A stretch of 64,000 nucleotides of DNA, taken from contig NZ_JBBWVE010000002.1 of assembly GCF_041903755.1 (NCBI RefSeq), positions 1-64,000 on the forward strand, read 5' to 3'. This DNA comes from Thiocapsa roseilacustris. Lineage in GTDB: Bacteria > Pseudomonadota > Gammaproteobacteria > Chromatiales > Chromatiaceae. The notes below the pieces were generated by a model. That model worked only from the letters and a program-made list of their open reading frames with translations, ran no database searches and was not told the origin of the DNA. A program made the translations under genes and the position numbers. Positions 35,385 to 44,021 of the stretch are shown piece after piece. The number at the start of each line of letters is the position of its first letter. Position 1 is the stretch's first letter.

Positions 35385-35607
35385 AGCCGCACTCGTCGTG
35401 CTCGAAGAGGTTCTGCTGGCCGCGCGGCAAGCCGGCGAGCACGCTCAAGCGGAAACCGGCGAGTTTGCGCACGGGCGCAAAGCGGCCTACTACGATGTCT
35501 TGACCGTGGCCTTAGAGCAAGCCGCGCTGCTGGGTATCGACCCGGCCGACTTCGGGATGGACGGCTTCGACCCGGATGCGTTGCTTGCCGCGCGCAAGGC
35601 GGCTTAA
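35362..35607 (+). CDS. Small phage-associated protein
   Basis: An 81-residue acidic helical protein (SETTKREAALVVLEEVLLAA...GIDPADFGMDGFDPDALLAARKAA). The GTG start at 35362 follows GGAGGG; another GTG lies three codons earlier. It overlaps the end of the gpF-like gene and precedes the gpG-like gene by 9 bases, the usual tight spacing of phage head genes. No function is known. Confidence 0.55.
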   Translation: MSETTKREAALVVLEEVLLAARQAGEHAQAETGEFAHGRKAAYYDVLTVALEQAALLGIDPADFGMDGFDPDALLAARKAA

Positions 35608-35616
35608 TCGCGCCTG

Positions 35617-36120
35617 ATGGCCGGCACCCGCATCACCATCGACCTGGACGACGCCGCCCTCCAAGCGACGCTGTCACGGCTCGCCGCGTCCGTGGCGGAT
35701 CCATCCCCCGCCTTGAGCGAGATCGGCGAGCACTTGCTCAAGACCACCAAGGCCCGCTTCGGCCAAACCCAGAAGCGCGCCCCGGACGGCACGCCCTGGG
35801 CACGCAACAGCGAGACCACCATCGCGCGCAAGAGGCGGGACAATCCGCTCTATCAGACCGGCATGCTCCAAGGCCAGATGCGCTGGCAGCTCGCCGACGG
35901 CGGCCGCGCGGTGGAGGTCGGCTCCAACCGCATCTATGCCACCGTGCAGCAGTTCGGCCAGCCCAAGGGCGCGAGCGGACGCACCAAGCGCGGTGGCCCG
36001 ATCCCCTGGGGCGACATCCCCGCGCGGCCTTTCCTGTGCGTCTCCGCGGACGATCGGGCGGCGATCGCGGACATCCTGAGCGACTACCTTTCGGGTGCGG
36101 GCGCAAAAGCGGCCATCTAA
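35617..36120 (+). CDS. Phage virion morphogenesis protein (Mu gpG-like)
   Basis: A 167-residue protein of the phage virion morphogenesis family typified by Mu gpG. Characteristic parts: an N-terminal helix ALSEIGEHLLKTTKARF, the APDGTPWARNSETT block, LYQTGMLQGQMRW, then GSNRIYATVQQFGQ and a C-terminal IPARPFLCVS. It is full length and shows no disruption, unlike its phage neighbours on either side. It probably no longer takes part in particle assembly, because no tail, portal or terminase genes are present in the window. Confidence 0.85.
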   Translation: MAGTRITIDLDDAALQATLSRLAASVADPSPALSEIGEHLLKTTKARFGQTQKRAPDGTPWARNSETTIARKRRDNPLYQTGMLQGQMRWQLADGGRAVEVGSNRIYATVQQFGQPKGASGRTKRGGPIPWGDIPARPFLCVSADDRAAIADILSDYLSGAGAKAAI

Positions 36121-36302
36121 GGCGCCGCACCCCTTGCCCTGCCGCACCACCGCCAAGAGTTTTTAAACTACTTACAGCCAATTTTAAAACGGAAACCGAC
36201 CCGCACGCGCGCTCGATCCTCCGGGCGTCTCGCGCAAGACCCGCAGGCGAGCCGAAAGCGGGTAACTCCCGTTAGCTGATCCGCTCGATGCGCCGGGGCA
36301 GG

Positions 36303-36760
36303 ATGCCCGCCATGAGCACCCCCTCACTCCTGCACATCTTTTGCGCCGGCACCTACCAGGCGATGGCCGGGCAGAGCGTCACCCTGACGCCCGCGGATCT
36401 GGCCGAGACCGCCGCGGCTTACGATCCTGCCCGGCACGAAGCGCCCCTCGTCGTCGGTCATCCGGTCGACAACGGCCCCGCCTGGGGCTGGGTGTCCGGC
36501 CTGTCCGCGCAGGGCGAGGACCTGCGCGCCGCCCCCCCCGCGACGTCGCCGCGGAGTTTGCCGAGGCCGTGCGTGCCCGGCGCTACTCCAAGGTCTCCGC
36601 CTCATTCTGGCCCCGACCCATCCGGCCAACCCGGCGCCGGGCGTCTGGTCCCTGCGCCACGTCTGTTTTCTCGGTGCCGCGGTCCCGGCCGTGCTGGGGC
36701 TCGCCCCCGTGAGCCTGGCCGATGCCGACGAGGGCCTGGTGACGCTCGAAGCCGACCCTG
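36303..36760 (+). pseudogene. Mu I-like phage protease/scaffold protein, frameshifted and truncated
   Basis: Three frames together give one protein: MPAMSTPSLLHIFCAGTYQA...VVGHPVDNGPAWGWVSGL in the first; DVAAEFAEAVRARRYSKVSA after a break in a run of eight C near 36532; then PAVLGLAPVSLADADEGLVT after another break near 36610. It is cut off at about 36760, where group II intron sequence begins in the same frame. Confidence 0.7.
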
Positions 36761-37260
36761 CCCGGCGGAATGCGCAGACGCGGGGTAAGAAGCCCGAGGA
36801 GTTTACCTTCCTCGGCTTCACCCACTACTGCGGCAAGACCAAGAAGGGTTACTTCAAGGTCAAGCGCCGCACCAGCCGCAAGAAGCTCGGGGCCAGCCTG
36901 CGGGCGTTCAAGGAGTTGGCGCGTCGCGCCAGGCCCAAGCAGACCAAAGGAGAAATGCTCGCCCGCGCCAAGGCGCGGGTCCAGGGACACCTCAATTATT
37001 ACGCCATCACGGACAATGCACGCAGTTGCTCGCGCTACGTCTATCACGCCACGCGCATTCTACGCCGATGGCTCAACCGCAAGAGCCAGCGTAAGGCGTA
37101 CAACTGGAATGGCTACAACGCCGTCCTGCGGCAGGTTCAGTGGCCGCGCGTGCGTATCCGCATCGACCTGAATCCCTTTCGAAGAGCGGAGGCTTGTTGA
37201 ATGACCGACCGAGGAGCCGGATGTGGGAAAGCCGCTTGTCCGGTTCCGAGAGGGGCCGGA
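36760..37260 (+). mobile_element. 3' end of a group II intron with maturase C-terminus
   Basis: 36760-37200 encodes the C-terminal part of a group II intron reverse transcriptase: FTFLGFTHYCGKTKKGYF, VKRRTSRKKL, then the maturase helix GHLNYYAITDNARS and WLNRKSQRK. The polymerase active site and all of the 5' intron are missing. Just after the stop, 37212-37248 forms a domain V-like hairpin (GAGCCGGATG...GGGAAA...CGGTTC), the most conserved intron RNA part. The element is dead for splicing because its 5' end is absent. Confidence 0.8.
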
Positions 37261-37456
37261 TCGCAACCTGGACCACGGGCGAGATCATGTGGCACCGCCA
37301 GGAAACTAGGCGGCAAACAGAGAACACAAACTTCCCCCTACCGTCCGGGGAGTGCCGGGCCTACTCAAAATAATCATCTAGCCGACCCCGCCCGTGGGCC
37401 TACAGTTAAGGTAGAAGAAAACACCAGAGCTGGAGACCCGGCGGGAGGAGTCGACG

Positions 37457-38346
37457 ATGAAACTCTACGGCGGAATCGATCTGCATTCCAACAATAGCGT
37501 CGTGGCCCTTTTGGACGAAGAGGACCGCGTGGTGTATCGCAAGCGGCTGGCGAACGACGCGGCGTTGGTGCTGGAATCCCCGGCACCGTATCGCGAGGCG
37601 ATCACGGGATTGGTGGTGGAATCGACGTACAACTGGTACTGACTGGTCGACGCCTTGATGGATGCGGGCTATCGGGTGCACTTGGCCAACACCGCGGCGA
37701 TCGTGCAGTACAGCGGGCTGAAGTACAGCGACGACGATTCCGACGCCGCCTGGCTGGCCAAACTGCTGCGTCTTGGGCTGTTGCCGGAGGGCTGTATCCA
37801 TCCCAAGGAACAGCGCGCCGTGCGTGATCTGCTGCGACGGCGCAGTCGCCTGGTCCAGCAGCATACGGCCAACGTCCTGGCGGTGCAGAACCTGTTCTCG
37901 CGCAACCGCGGGCGCTTGCCGAGCGCCAATGCGATCCGACGCCTGACGCCCGAGACCGTGGGCGAGTTGCTGCCGGATGCGCACTTGGCCCTGGCGGTGC
38001 AGAGCACCCTGCTGGCCATGCGCGGCCAAGAGGCGGCGATCGATCTGTTGGAGCGCGAGGCCTGCGCGCAAGTCAGAGGCCGGCCCGAGTACCGGCATCT
38101 GCTCGGCACCAGCGGCATTGGTCAGGTGCTGGGATTGACGATCCTGTTGGAAACCGGACCCATCGAGCGCTTTGCCCGCGTCGGCAACTATGCCTCCTAC
38201 TGTCGCCTCGTCGGCAGCGAGCGGCTCTCCAACGGCAAACGCAAGGGCCGGGGCAACACCAAGAGCGGCAACAAGTATCTGGCTTGGGCCTATCTGGAGG
38301 TGGCCAACTTCGCGGTGCGTTACAACCCCGCGATCAAGCACTGGAC
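37457..38346 (+). pseudogene. IS110-family transposase, nonsense mutation and lost C-terminus
   Basis: MKLYGGIDLHSNNSVVALLD opens the DEDD catalytic domain; VVESTYNWY is followed by TGA at 37640 where the family has TGG (NWYWLVD). The frame continues intact through the QYSGLKYSDD, DAAWLAKLLRLG and GTSGIGQVLGLTILLETG blocks to RYNPAIKHW, where IS3 sequence takes over and the last 60 or so residues are lost. A GGGAGGAG site precedes the ATG. The 200 bases upstream could contain the element's end and its bridge RNA, but I cannot define them. Confidence 0.85.
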
Positions 38347-38780
38347 CTGTTCAACCGCGAGGTCGTGGGCTGGTCGCTGAAGCCGCGCATGACGGCCGAC
38401 CTTGTCACCGACGCGCTGACCATGGGTTGGTTTCGAGGCAAGCCGCCCCCGGGCTGATCCACCATTCCGATCGGGGGAGCCGGTACGCGAGCCATGCGTT
38501 CCAGGAAAAGCTGGCGCAGTACGGCATGGTCTGCTCGATGAGCCGCAAGGGGAACTGCTGGGACAACGCCCCGACCGAGAGCGGGTTCAACAGCTTCAAG
38601 AACGAGCGTGTCTTCGGGGAGCGCTTCGCCACCCGCGACGCCATGAAGGCCGCAGCCTTCGAGTACATCGAGGTGTTCTACAATCGCAAGCGTTTGCATT
38701 CCACCCTCGGTTACACTTCCCCGGCACTGTTTCTGAAGGACTGGATCAACACTCGGGAGGGAGAAAAACAGGTCGCATGA
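38341..38780 (+). pseudogene. IS3-family OrfB transposase, 3' fragment with frameshift
   Basis: LDLFNREVVGWSLKPRMTAD reads into a stop near 38458; a missing C in a run of C near 38447 shifts the frame to PGLIHHSDRGSRYASHAFQ, CWDNAPTESGFNSFKNE and the C-terminal YNRKRLHSTLGYTSPALF. The second Asp and the Glu of the DDE triad are present; the first Asp and everything 5' are gone. Confidence 0.85.
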
Positions 38781-39536
38781 ACCCTGCCCTTGGAAGACGA
38801 AGAACCGAGGGAAGCTCATACGTGGCCTTCCCCCCGCGCCAAAGACATCCCGCCCGGCGAGCGCTGGAATGCGGCATGGGAGGGCCACGAGTCGCGAGGC
38901 TCCAGAATCTCGCGCACGCCCACCGGCCGTTTCGTCGTCGAACCGCGACTCCGGACCGTGGCGTCGCTCGGGGACGCCGTGTCGAAACGGCTCTCCGTAA
39001 CCGAGCCCGCCGCTAAGCTCCCCGATGCGGTGGCCGAAGCGACCGCCTGCTGAATCACGATCCGGAGGCGGTCGGCATCCCCGAACGCTATGCCGTGTCG
39101 AAAGCGCAATCCACGGCGTCGAACGGAGAGGGCGGGGGGATGGCTCGCCGCGGTGGGCGGTCAACGATCGGATCCGCCATCGGGTGGTCGGCGAGGGGCG
39201 CATCGTCGGCGTGCGCGAGAAGGACGTCCTCGGCATCGACTTCGCCGGGCAGCGTCGCTCCGGAGCGGATCGGATGAGGAGTCCCGCTATCGCCACCCGA
39301 GCGAGTTGTCTGCGTTCGATCATGCGGGCCGTCGGGGAGGCTCTCGTCGGCGGACCGAAAGGTGAGCTCGGCAGGCGCCGGCTTTCGGGAGCGACAATGC
39401 GTCGTGTAGTTCCGTGCGCGATCGAGGATCTTGCCGCCGCGGACCACGGTGAGCGCTCGTCCACGTGCCGTACGCGCTATCGCCCGGTGCGATCATCCGT
39501 CGATCCTGCTCGTAGTCAGAGGGTTGCTGACGCCGG
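38781..39536. other. Degenerate region without a recognisable gene
   Basis: About 750 bases between the IS3 fragment and the zinc-ribbon remnant. Open frames exist on both strands but they are Arg/Ser/Pro-rich and look like by-products of high GC. No repeat family seen elsewhere in the window occurs here. It may be decayed mobile DNA. Confidence 0.5.
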
Positions 39537-39803
39537 GTGGCGAAGCTCTACATCGGTCGCGTCGGTATCTTCGCCTGTCGGCATTGCTATCGTCTTGCCT
39601 GCGAATGTCAGCGCGAAAGTCACAATGACCGTGCGGCGCGACGGGCGGATACCGTTCGACAACGTTTGGGATGGAAGCCCGCTATTCTGGACGGCCCCGG
39701 CTTGGGAGCGAGGGCATGCGTTGGCGGACCTTCGAGCTACTGATGGCCCAGCATGACGCTTACGTCAATGCTGCAGGCGGCGGAATGGCACAACGCTTGC
39801 CGC
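39537..39803 (+). pseudogene. Remnant of a conserved zinc-ribbon protein
   Basis: VAKLYIGRVGIFACRHCYRL, then ECQRESHNDRAARRADTVRQ and RLGWKP form the middle of a widespread small zinc-ribbon protein often found near mobile DNA. A frameshift near 39710 moves the C-terminal GMRWRTFELLMAQHDAYV into another frame. The first CxxC pair and N-terminus are not recognisable. Confidence 0.6.
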
Positions 39804-39908
39804 TGATGGAGGGATGTCTCGGTGGGACTCTTCGATATTCTGGATGCCAAAGTGGTGAATCTACTTCGCGAAACTCGATTCACCCGTCTGTTACCCGTCA
39901 GCCTAAGT

Positions 39909-39937
39909 AAAAGGGTTAGTCGATGCTAACCCTTTAG
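39909..39937 (-). terminator. Terminator of the tRNA-Ala/tRNA-Glu transcript
   Basis: On the minus strand AAAGGGTTAG, a 6-base loop and CTAACCCTTT form a strong stem followed by TACTT. It begins 8 bases beyond the tRNA-Glu CCA end. Confidence 0.75.
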
Positions 39938-39944
39938 TTTTGAT

Positions 39945-40020
39945 TGGCGTCCCCACGGGGGTTCGAACCCCGGTTACCGCCGTGAAAGGGCGGTGTCCTA
40001 GGCCACTAGACGATGGGGAC
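39945..40020 (-). tRNA. tRNA-Glu (anticodon UUC)
   Basis: On the minus strand GTCCCCA...TGGGGAC acceptor arms, anticodon stem CGCC/GGCG with loop containing TTC, T arm CCGGGGTTCGAACCCCCG, discriminator G and encoded CCA. Its 3' end faces the mobile-element graveyard, the side on which integrases usually insert DNA. Confidence 0.97.
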
Positions 40021-40076
40021 GGTGACCGACTTCGAAGTTCCGACTGTGATCATGGTGCCGGATCCTTTTGATTGAT

Positions 40077-40152
40077 TGGTGGAGCCAGGCGGGATCGAAC
40101 CGCCGACCTCAACACTGCCAGTGTTGCGCTCTCCCAGCTGAGCTATGGCCCC
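40077..40152 (-). tRNA. tRNA-Ala (anticodon GGC)
   Basis: On the minus strand GGGGCCA...TGGCTCC acceptor arms (one G-T pair), D arm AGCTCAGCTGGGAGAGC, anticodon stem CAACA/TGTTG with GGC in the loop, T arm GGCGGTTCGATCCCGCC, discriminator A and CCA. It lies 56 bases upstream of tRNA-Glu in the same transcript. Confidence 0.97.
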
Positions 40153-40343
40153 GATGTCGTCGAGACGCGGAATATTACCGGTGGACTTTTCGTTTGTCCA
40201 GACTGCTTTTCATGCTTTGTTGCGGGCGGCGCGACCCAATATGCTGGGCAGCCGGGCAATGGCCCGCTCGCGGGCTTGTGCGGGGCGCGCCGCCGGTGCA
40301 TCTTATGCGCGCATTAGAATCTACCCTCAAGGAGTCTACACCG

Positions 40344-41231
40344 ATGATGCGGATCTTATTGTTTCTCGCGACCAACGCGGCGATTCTCGTCGTCATCAGC
40401 GTGGTCTTTCGGTTGCTGGGGATCGACGGGCTGCTGCTCGAGAGCGGCGGGCTCGACATGGGTGCGCTCCTGATCATGGCGGCCATCATCGGCTTCAGCG
40501 GATCGCTGATCTCGCTGTTCCTGTCAAAGATGATGGCCAAGCGTGGCATGGGCGTGCAGGTCATCGAGCAGCCGTCCACCCCGTTCGAACGCTGGTTGAT
40601 GGAGACGGTCGCACGCCAGTCCCAGGCGGCCGGCATCAAGATGCCGGAGGTCGGCATCTTCGACTCGCCCGAGCCCAATGCCTTCGCTACGGGTTGGAAT
40701 CGCAACGATGCCTTGGTGGCGGTCAGCACCGGACTCCTGCAGCACATGACCAAGGAAGAGGTCGAGGCGGTCGTAGGCCACGAGATCAGCCACGTCGCGA
40801 ACGGCGACATGGTGACGCTGGCGCTGATCCAGGGCGTGGTCAACACCTTCGTGGTCTTCCTGGCACGCATCATCGGCCACACGGTCGACCGGGTCGTCTT
40901 CAAGAACGAAGAGGGCCACGGCATCGCCTACTTCGTCGTCTCGATCATCGCCGAGATCCTGCTCTCCTTCCTGGCGAGCATGATCGTGATGTGGTTCTCG
41001 CGTTACCGCGAGTTCCGGGCCGACGAGGGCGGGGCGCGTCTGAGCAGCCGGACCCAGATGGCCAATGCGCTGCGTGCCTTGCAGCGTGTCCACCAGCCGC
41101 ATGATCTTCCGGCTGGCGAGTTCGCGGCCTTCGGCATCTCGGGGAATATCGGCGAGGGCCTGAAGGCGCTGTTCTCCAGCCATCCGCCGTTGGAGAAGCG
41201 GATCGCGGCCCTGGAGCAGGCGCGCGGCTGA
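40344..41231 (+). CDS. htpX: Membrane protease HtpX
   Basis: A 295-residue zinc metalloprotease of the inner membrane (M48B) that degrades misfolded membrane proteins alongside FtsH. Two N-terminal helices (4-22 and about 40-60) anchor it; the zinc site HEISH is at 146-150 with the third ligand Glu in the YREFRADEGGA block; two more helices lie between. The ATGATG start is preceded by AAGGAGT; the second ATG is also possible. A strong terminator follows. Related but distinct from the M48 protein at 60920-62836. Confidence 0.95.
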   Translation: MMRILLFLATNAAILVVISVVFRLLGIDGLLLESGGLDMGALLIMAAIIGFSGSLISLFLSKMMAKRGMGVQVIEQPSTPFERWLMETVARQSQAAGIKMPEVGIFDSPEPNAFATGWNRNDALVAVSTGLLQHMTKEEVEAVVGHEISHVANGDMVTLALIQGVVNTFVVFLARIIGHTVDRVVFKNEEGHGIAYFVVSIIAEILLSFLASMIVMWFSRYREFRADEGGARLSSRTQMANALRALQRVHQPHDLPAGEFAAFGISGNIGEGLKALFSSHPPLEKRIAALEQARG

Positions 41232-41288
41232 TCGCCGGTGGGCGGCTCGCCGAATCGAGCGGGTCGCCGCCGACCTTGGTTCTATAAC

Positions 41289-41322
41289 GAGCGCCCGGCT
41301 TCAGCCGGGCGCTCATTTTTTT
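41289..41322 (+). terminator. Rho-independent terminator of htpX
   Basis: GAGCGCCCGGC, a 4-base loop and GCCGGGCGCTC are followed by ATTTTTTT. It lies about 57 bases after the htpX stop codon. Confidence 0.92.
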
Positions 41323-41429
41323 GCCGCGATCGGCGCTGTGTGTCTTCGTCGCTTGGCATGACGCGACCCGGTCGCCATCTCCTTAGGAATTGCAGAGCGG
41401 AGTGAGCTGTCTCCGAGACGGGTGGGGTC

Positions 41430-42020
41430 ATGTGGCAAAACACAGCTGACGGCTACGGATGGGTTGCCGTGGTGCTTCACTGGCTTGTGGCCGTTTTTGT
41501 TGTCGGCCTCTTCGCGCTGGGCCTGTGGATGGTCGAGCTGACCTACTACGACGCCTGGTATCGACGGTCGACGGACATCCATAAGGGTGTCGGGATCCTC
41601 CTTTTTCTCGTCATGCTGGCTCGACTCGGCTGGCGGCTGGTGAACCCGCGTCCGGTCCCGGATCCAACGCACGCGCGCCTGGAGCGCGTTGCCGCGGCCG
41701 TCACGCATGTGCTCTTGTACGTCCTGCTGTTTGCGGTGATGACGGCGGGATATCTGATCTCGACCGCGGACGGGCGGGCCATTGATGTCTTCGGCCTCTT
41801 CAGTGTTCCGGCTACCATCGCGGGTGTGGCCGGACAGGCCGACATTGCCGGGGACGTCCATCGAGCCTTGGCGATCGCCCTGATCGTTCTGGCCGGACTT
41901 CATTCGCTTGCCGCATTGAAGCATCATTTCATCGATCGCGACCGCACGCTGTTGCGGATGCTCGGGCGCCGTACTCCGCGCCCGTCGCGGTTCGATGCAC
42001 ATTCGAGGAGAGGAGCATAA
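41430..42020 (+). CDS. Cytochrome b561 family protein
   Basis: A 196-residue diheme membrane cytochrome with four helices. Candidate heme-ligand histidines: ALHW-like VVLHWLVAV near residue 17, DIHKGVGILL near 51, VDVHRALAIALI near 148 and AGLHSLAALKHHF near 162. E. coli CybB-type proteins take electrons from the quinol pool, including to superoxide. It is followed by a YceI gene after 5 bases, a common pairing of cytochrome b561 with this periplasmic lipocalin-like protein. Confidence 0.9.
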   Translation: MWQNTADGYGWVAVVLHWLVAVFVVGLFALGLWMVELTYYDAWYRRSTDIHKGVGILLFLVMLARLGWRLVNPRPVPDPTHARLERVAAAVTHVLLYVLLFAVMTAGYLISTADGRAIDVFGLFSVPATIAGVAGQADIAGDVHRALAIALIVLAGLHSLAALKHHFIDRDRTLLRMLGRRTPRPSRFDAHSRRGA

Positions 42021-42025
42021 AAACA

Positions 42026-42616
42026 ATGAAGATCAAAGCGTTGCCGATCGCGATCTGGTGTCTGGCCATTGCCGCCGCGATCCCTGCCGTCGCGACGGCG
42101 GCGGTCGAGCGCTATGTGATCGACACCGAGGGCGGGCATGCCTTCGTGCAGTTTCGCGTCAAGCATCTCGCCTACAGTTGGCTGTACGGCCGTTTCAACG
42201 ACTTTTCGGGAACCTTCACCTACGACACCGAGGACACGAGCAACTCCGGGGTCGAGCTGACCATCAACACGGCAAGCCTGGATTCGAATCATGCCGAGCG
42301 CGACAAGCATCTCCGCGGCAAGGATTTCCTTGAGGTCGACAAGTATCCTCGAGCGTCCTTCAAGTCGACGTCCTACAAGGAGACCGGCTTCAATAACTCG
42401 GTGCTCGAGGGTGAGCTGACCCTGAAAGGCATCACCAAGCCGGTGCGGATCGAGGTGCAGCGCATCGGCAACGGGCCGGATCCCTGGGGCGGATATCGTC
42501 GCGGGTTTCAGGGTACGACGACCTTCGCGCTCAAGGATTTCGGGATCGACTACGACCTGGGGCCGGCCGCCCGAAACGTGGAGATGATTCTGTCCATTGA
42601 AGGGGTTCGGCAGTAA
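42026..42616 (+). CDS. YceI family periplasmic lipid-binding protein
   Basis: A 196-residue protein with a Sec signal peptide (KIKALPIAIWCLAIAAAIPAVATAA, cleavage near residue 25). The mature part is a lipocalin-like barrel: YVIDTEGGHAFVQFRVKHL at the start, LYGRFNDFSGTF, and FGIDYDLGPAARNVEMILS at the end. Family members bind polyisoprenoids; here it may carry a quinone-like lipid to or from the neighbouring cytochrome b561, which is inference from gene pairing. Confidence 0.9.
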   Translation: MKIKALPIAIWCLAIAAAIPAVATAAVERYVIDTEGGHAFVQFRVKHLAYSWLYGRFNDFSGTFTYDTEDTSNSGVELTINTASLDSNHAERDKHLRGKDFLEVDKYPRASFKSTSYKETGFNNSVLEGELTLKGITKPVRIEVQRIGNGPDPWGGYRRGFQGTTTFALKDFGIDYDLGPAARNVEMILSIEGVRQ

Positions 42617-42666
42617 GTCGCAGGCGCTATGATTCTGTCACTCGCAACCATCGACGAGATCGAACC

Positions 42667-42978
42667 ATGCACCATCGCGTCATCCTGCTCGGCCTACTTC
42701 TCCTCACGATCGTTCCGATGCCCTATGCGGGTGGATTGGGCCAGCCGATCACGGTCCATATCGTCAATCCCGGTTTCGATGAGCGCATGATCGAGGTCGT
42801 CGACAACATCTGCCGACGGGTCGTGATGTCGGCGACGCTGGCGGCGGAGTCAAGTGTCGCGGCGCATGTCTGTACTCGTGGTATAAATAAAGGAGACGTG
42901 ACGGTTCGCAACACCCTGACGGGTGCGCAGCAGCGACACGCGGACATCATCGGCGACGCGCGATTGACGGCGCCTTAA
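42667..42978 (+). CDS. Hypothetical exported protein, 103 residues
   Basis: A likely signal peptide (HHRVILLGLLLLTIVPMPYA) precedes a short mature part reading ITVHIVNPGFDERMIEVVDN, then two cysteines (NICRRV and AHVCTRG). It resembles fragments of periplasmic substrate-binding proteins in its VHIVNPGF strand but is too short to be one. Its stop codon TAA is the first base triplet of a composite dispersed repeat, so the C-terminus may have been redefined by that element. Confidence 0.5.
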   Translation: MHHRVILLGLLLLTIVPMPYAGGLGQPITVHIVNPGFDERMIEVVDNICRRVVMSATLAAESSVAAHVCTRGINKGDVTVRNTLTGAQQRHADIIGDARLTAP

Positions 42979-43167
42979 ACCGCGCTCGGCGCGGTATGCG
43001 ATGTTTTTGGATGGGATCGGCCCCGGCAGGCATGATCACCGTCGGAGTCGGCGCGGTTTAAGAGATCAAAAAATAGATCATTTTAATCTGCGCCCCCGCA
43101 AGGGTTTGTGGATGTACCAAACATCGAGCTCACTCGAAAATGAGCATCTCGCTCTGGACGCGGTTGA
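42976..43167. repeat. Complete composite repeat (unit A, AT spacer, unit B)
   Basis: Unit A 42976-43060 begins on the TAA stop of the preceding gene; the spacer reads GATCAAAAAATAGATCATTTT; unit B ends at about 43167 with GGACGCGGTTGAG. Internal blocks GATGTTTTTGGATGGGATCG and CATCGAGCTCACTCGAAAA match the other copies. Confidence 0.9.
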
Positions 43168-43205
43168 GATGTCTTTGTTCGTTCGCCCTGCGTCGGGGGA
43201 ACGGA

Positions 43206-44021
43206 TCACGCAAGCAGGCCCGGGGCATCCCGGTCCAGGACGTCGATCAGATCATCCAGGCTGTTCAGATCGTAATCCGGCGGCGGCATGCCTTCGATCC
43301 AGGGACGTCCCGGGGCAAATCGACCGGTGCGCACGAGCGCGGTCCACATCCCGAGCCGCTCGGCACCTGCGATATCCGTATCCGGACGATCGCCGACCAT
43401 CATGCATTCGGCCGCCGTGCAGCCGAGGATTTCGAGCGACATCTCGTAGAGCAGGGGCTCGGGCTTGCCCACGAAGGTGGGCGTCACCCCGGTTGCGGCC
43501 GCAAAGGGTGCGACCAAAGCGCCCCCGCCGGGCAGGACCAGATGACGGCCGTCGCGCATGCCGTCGACGGCGGTGTCTGGATTCGTGGCGACCAGACGGG
43601 CACCCCGACTCAGCATGAGATTGATGCCGACGGTGAGTTGCTCGAAATCAAGCCCCGGCCCTTCACCCACGACGACCACGTCGGCGCACTCGGCGTCCGG
43701 CGTACCCGCCGAGCGTAGAGCCGCGTCCAGCCCGCCGGCTCCGACAGCGAAATAACGGAATCCGGGTCGAACGTGGCTCAGCCAGCGAGCCGTGGCCAAG
43801 GCGGAGGTGATGATCCGCTCCGGCTCCGGTCGCGGCAGCCCCATCGAGCCGAAGGCGTCGGCGACCTGCTCGGGCGTGCGGATCGGGTTGTTGGTGACGA
43901 AGGCGTGGGGTGTCGATCGCAGTCGGTCGAGTAGCCGCAGCGCGCCCGGCAGTGGTCGGTCTCCGTGGAAGAGGAGACCGTCCATGTCGAGCAGCATGGC
44001 GCGGGGCCGAGGGCGTTTCAT
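43206..44021 (-). CDS. HAD-superfamily hydrolase, NagD type
   Basis: A 271-residue HAD-IIA phosphatase. Motif I is LLDMDGLLF (Asp12 and Asp14), motif II is AFVTNNPIRTPEQV, a large C2 cap follows, the lysine motif is FVGKPEPLLYEM and motif III-IV is MMVGDRPDTDIAGAERLGM. NagD relatives act on nucleotide monophosphates or sugar phosphates; the substrate here cannot be told. It starts right at the end of the DUF3501 gene, so the two are probably co-transcribed. Confidence 0.88.
   Translation of the reverse strand: MKRPRPRAMLLDMDGLLFHGDRPLPGALRLLDRLRSTPHAFVTNNPIRTPEQVADAFGSMGLPRPEPERIITSALATARWLSHVRPGFRYFAVGAGGLDAALRSAGTPDAECADVVVVGEGPGLDFEQLTVGINLMLSRGARLVATNPDTAVDGMRDGRHLVLPGGGALVAPFAAATGVTPTFVGKPEPLLYEMSLEILGCTAAECMMVGDRPDTDIAGAERLGMWTALVRTGRFAPGRPWIEGMPPPDYDLNSLDDLIDVLDRDAPGLLA

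Noticed and set aside
39945..40152. Attachment site pair for an integrated island
   Set aside because: tRNA-Glu is a plausible attL/attR, but I found no second copy of its 3' end by eye and no integrase gene, so no att site is annotated.
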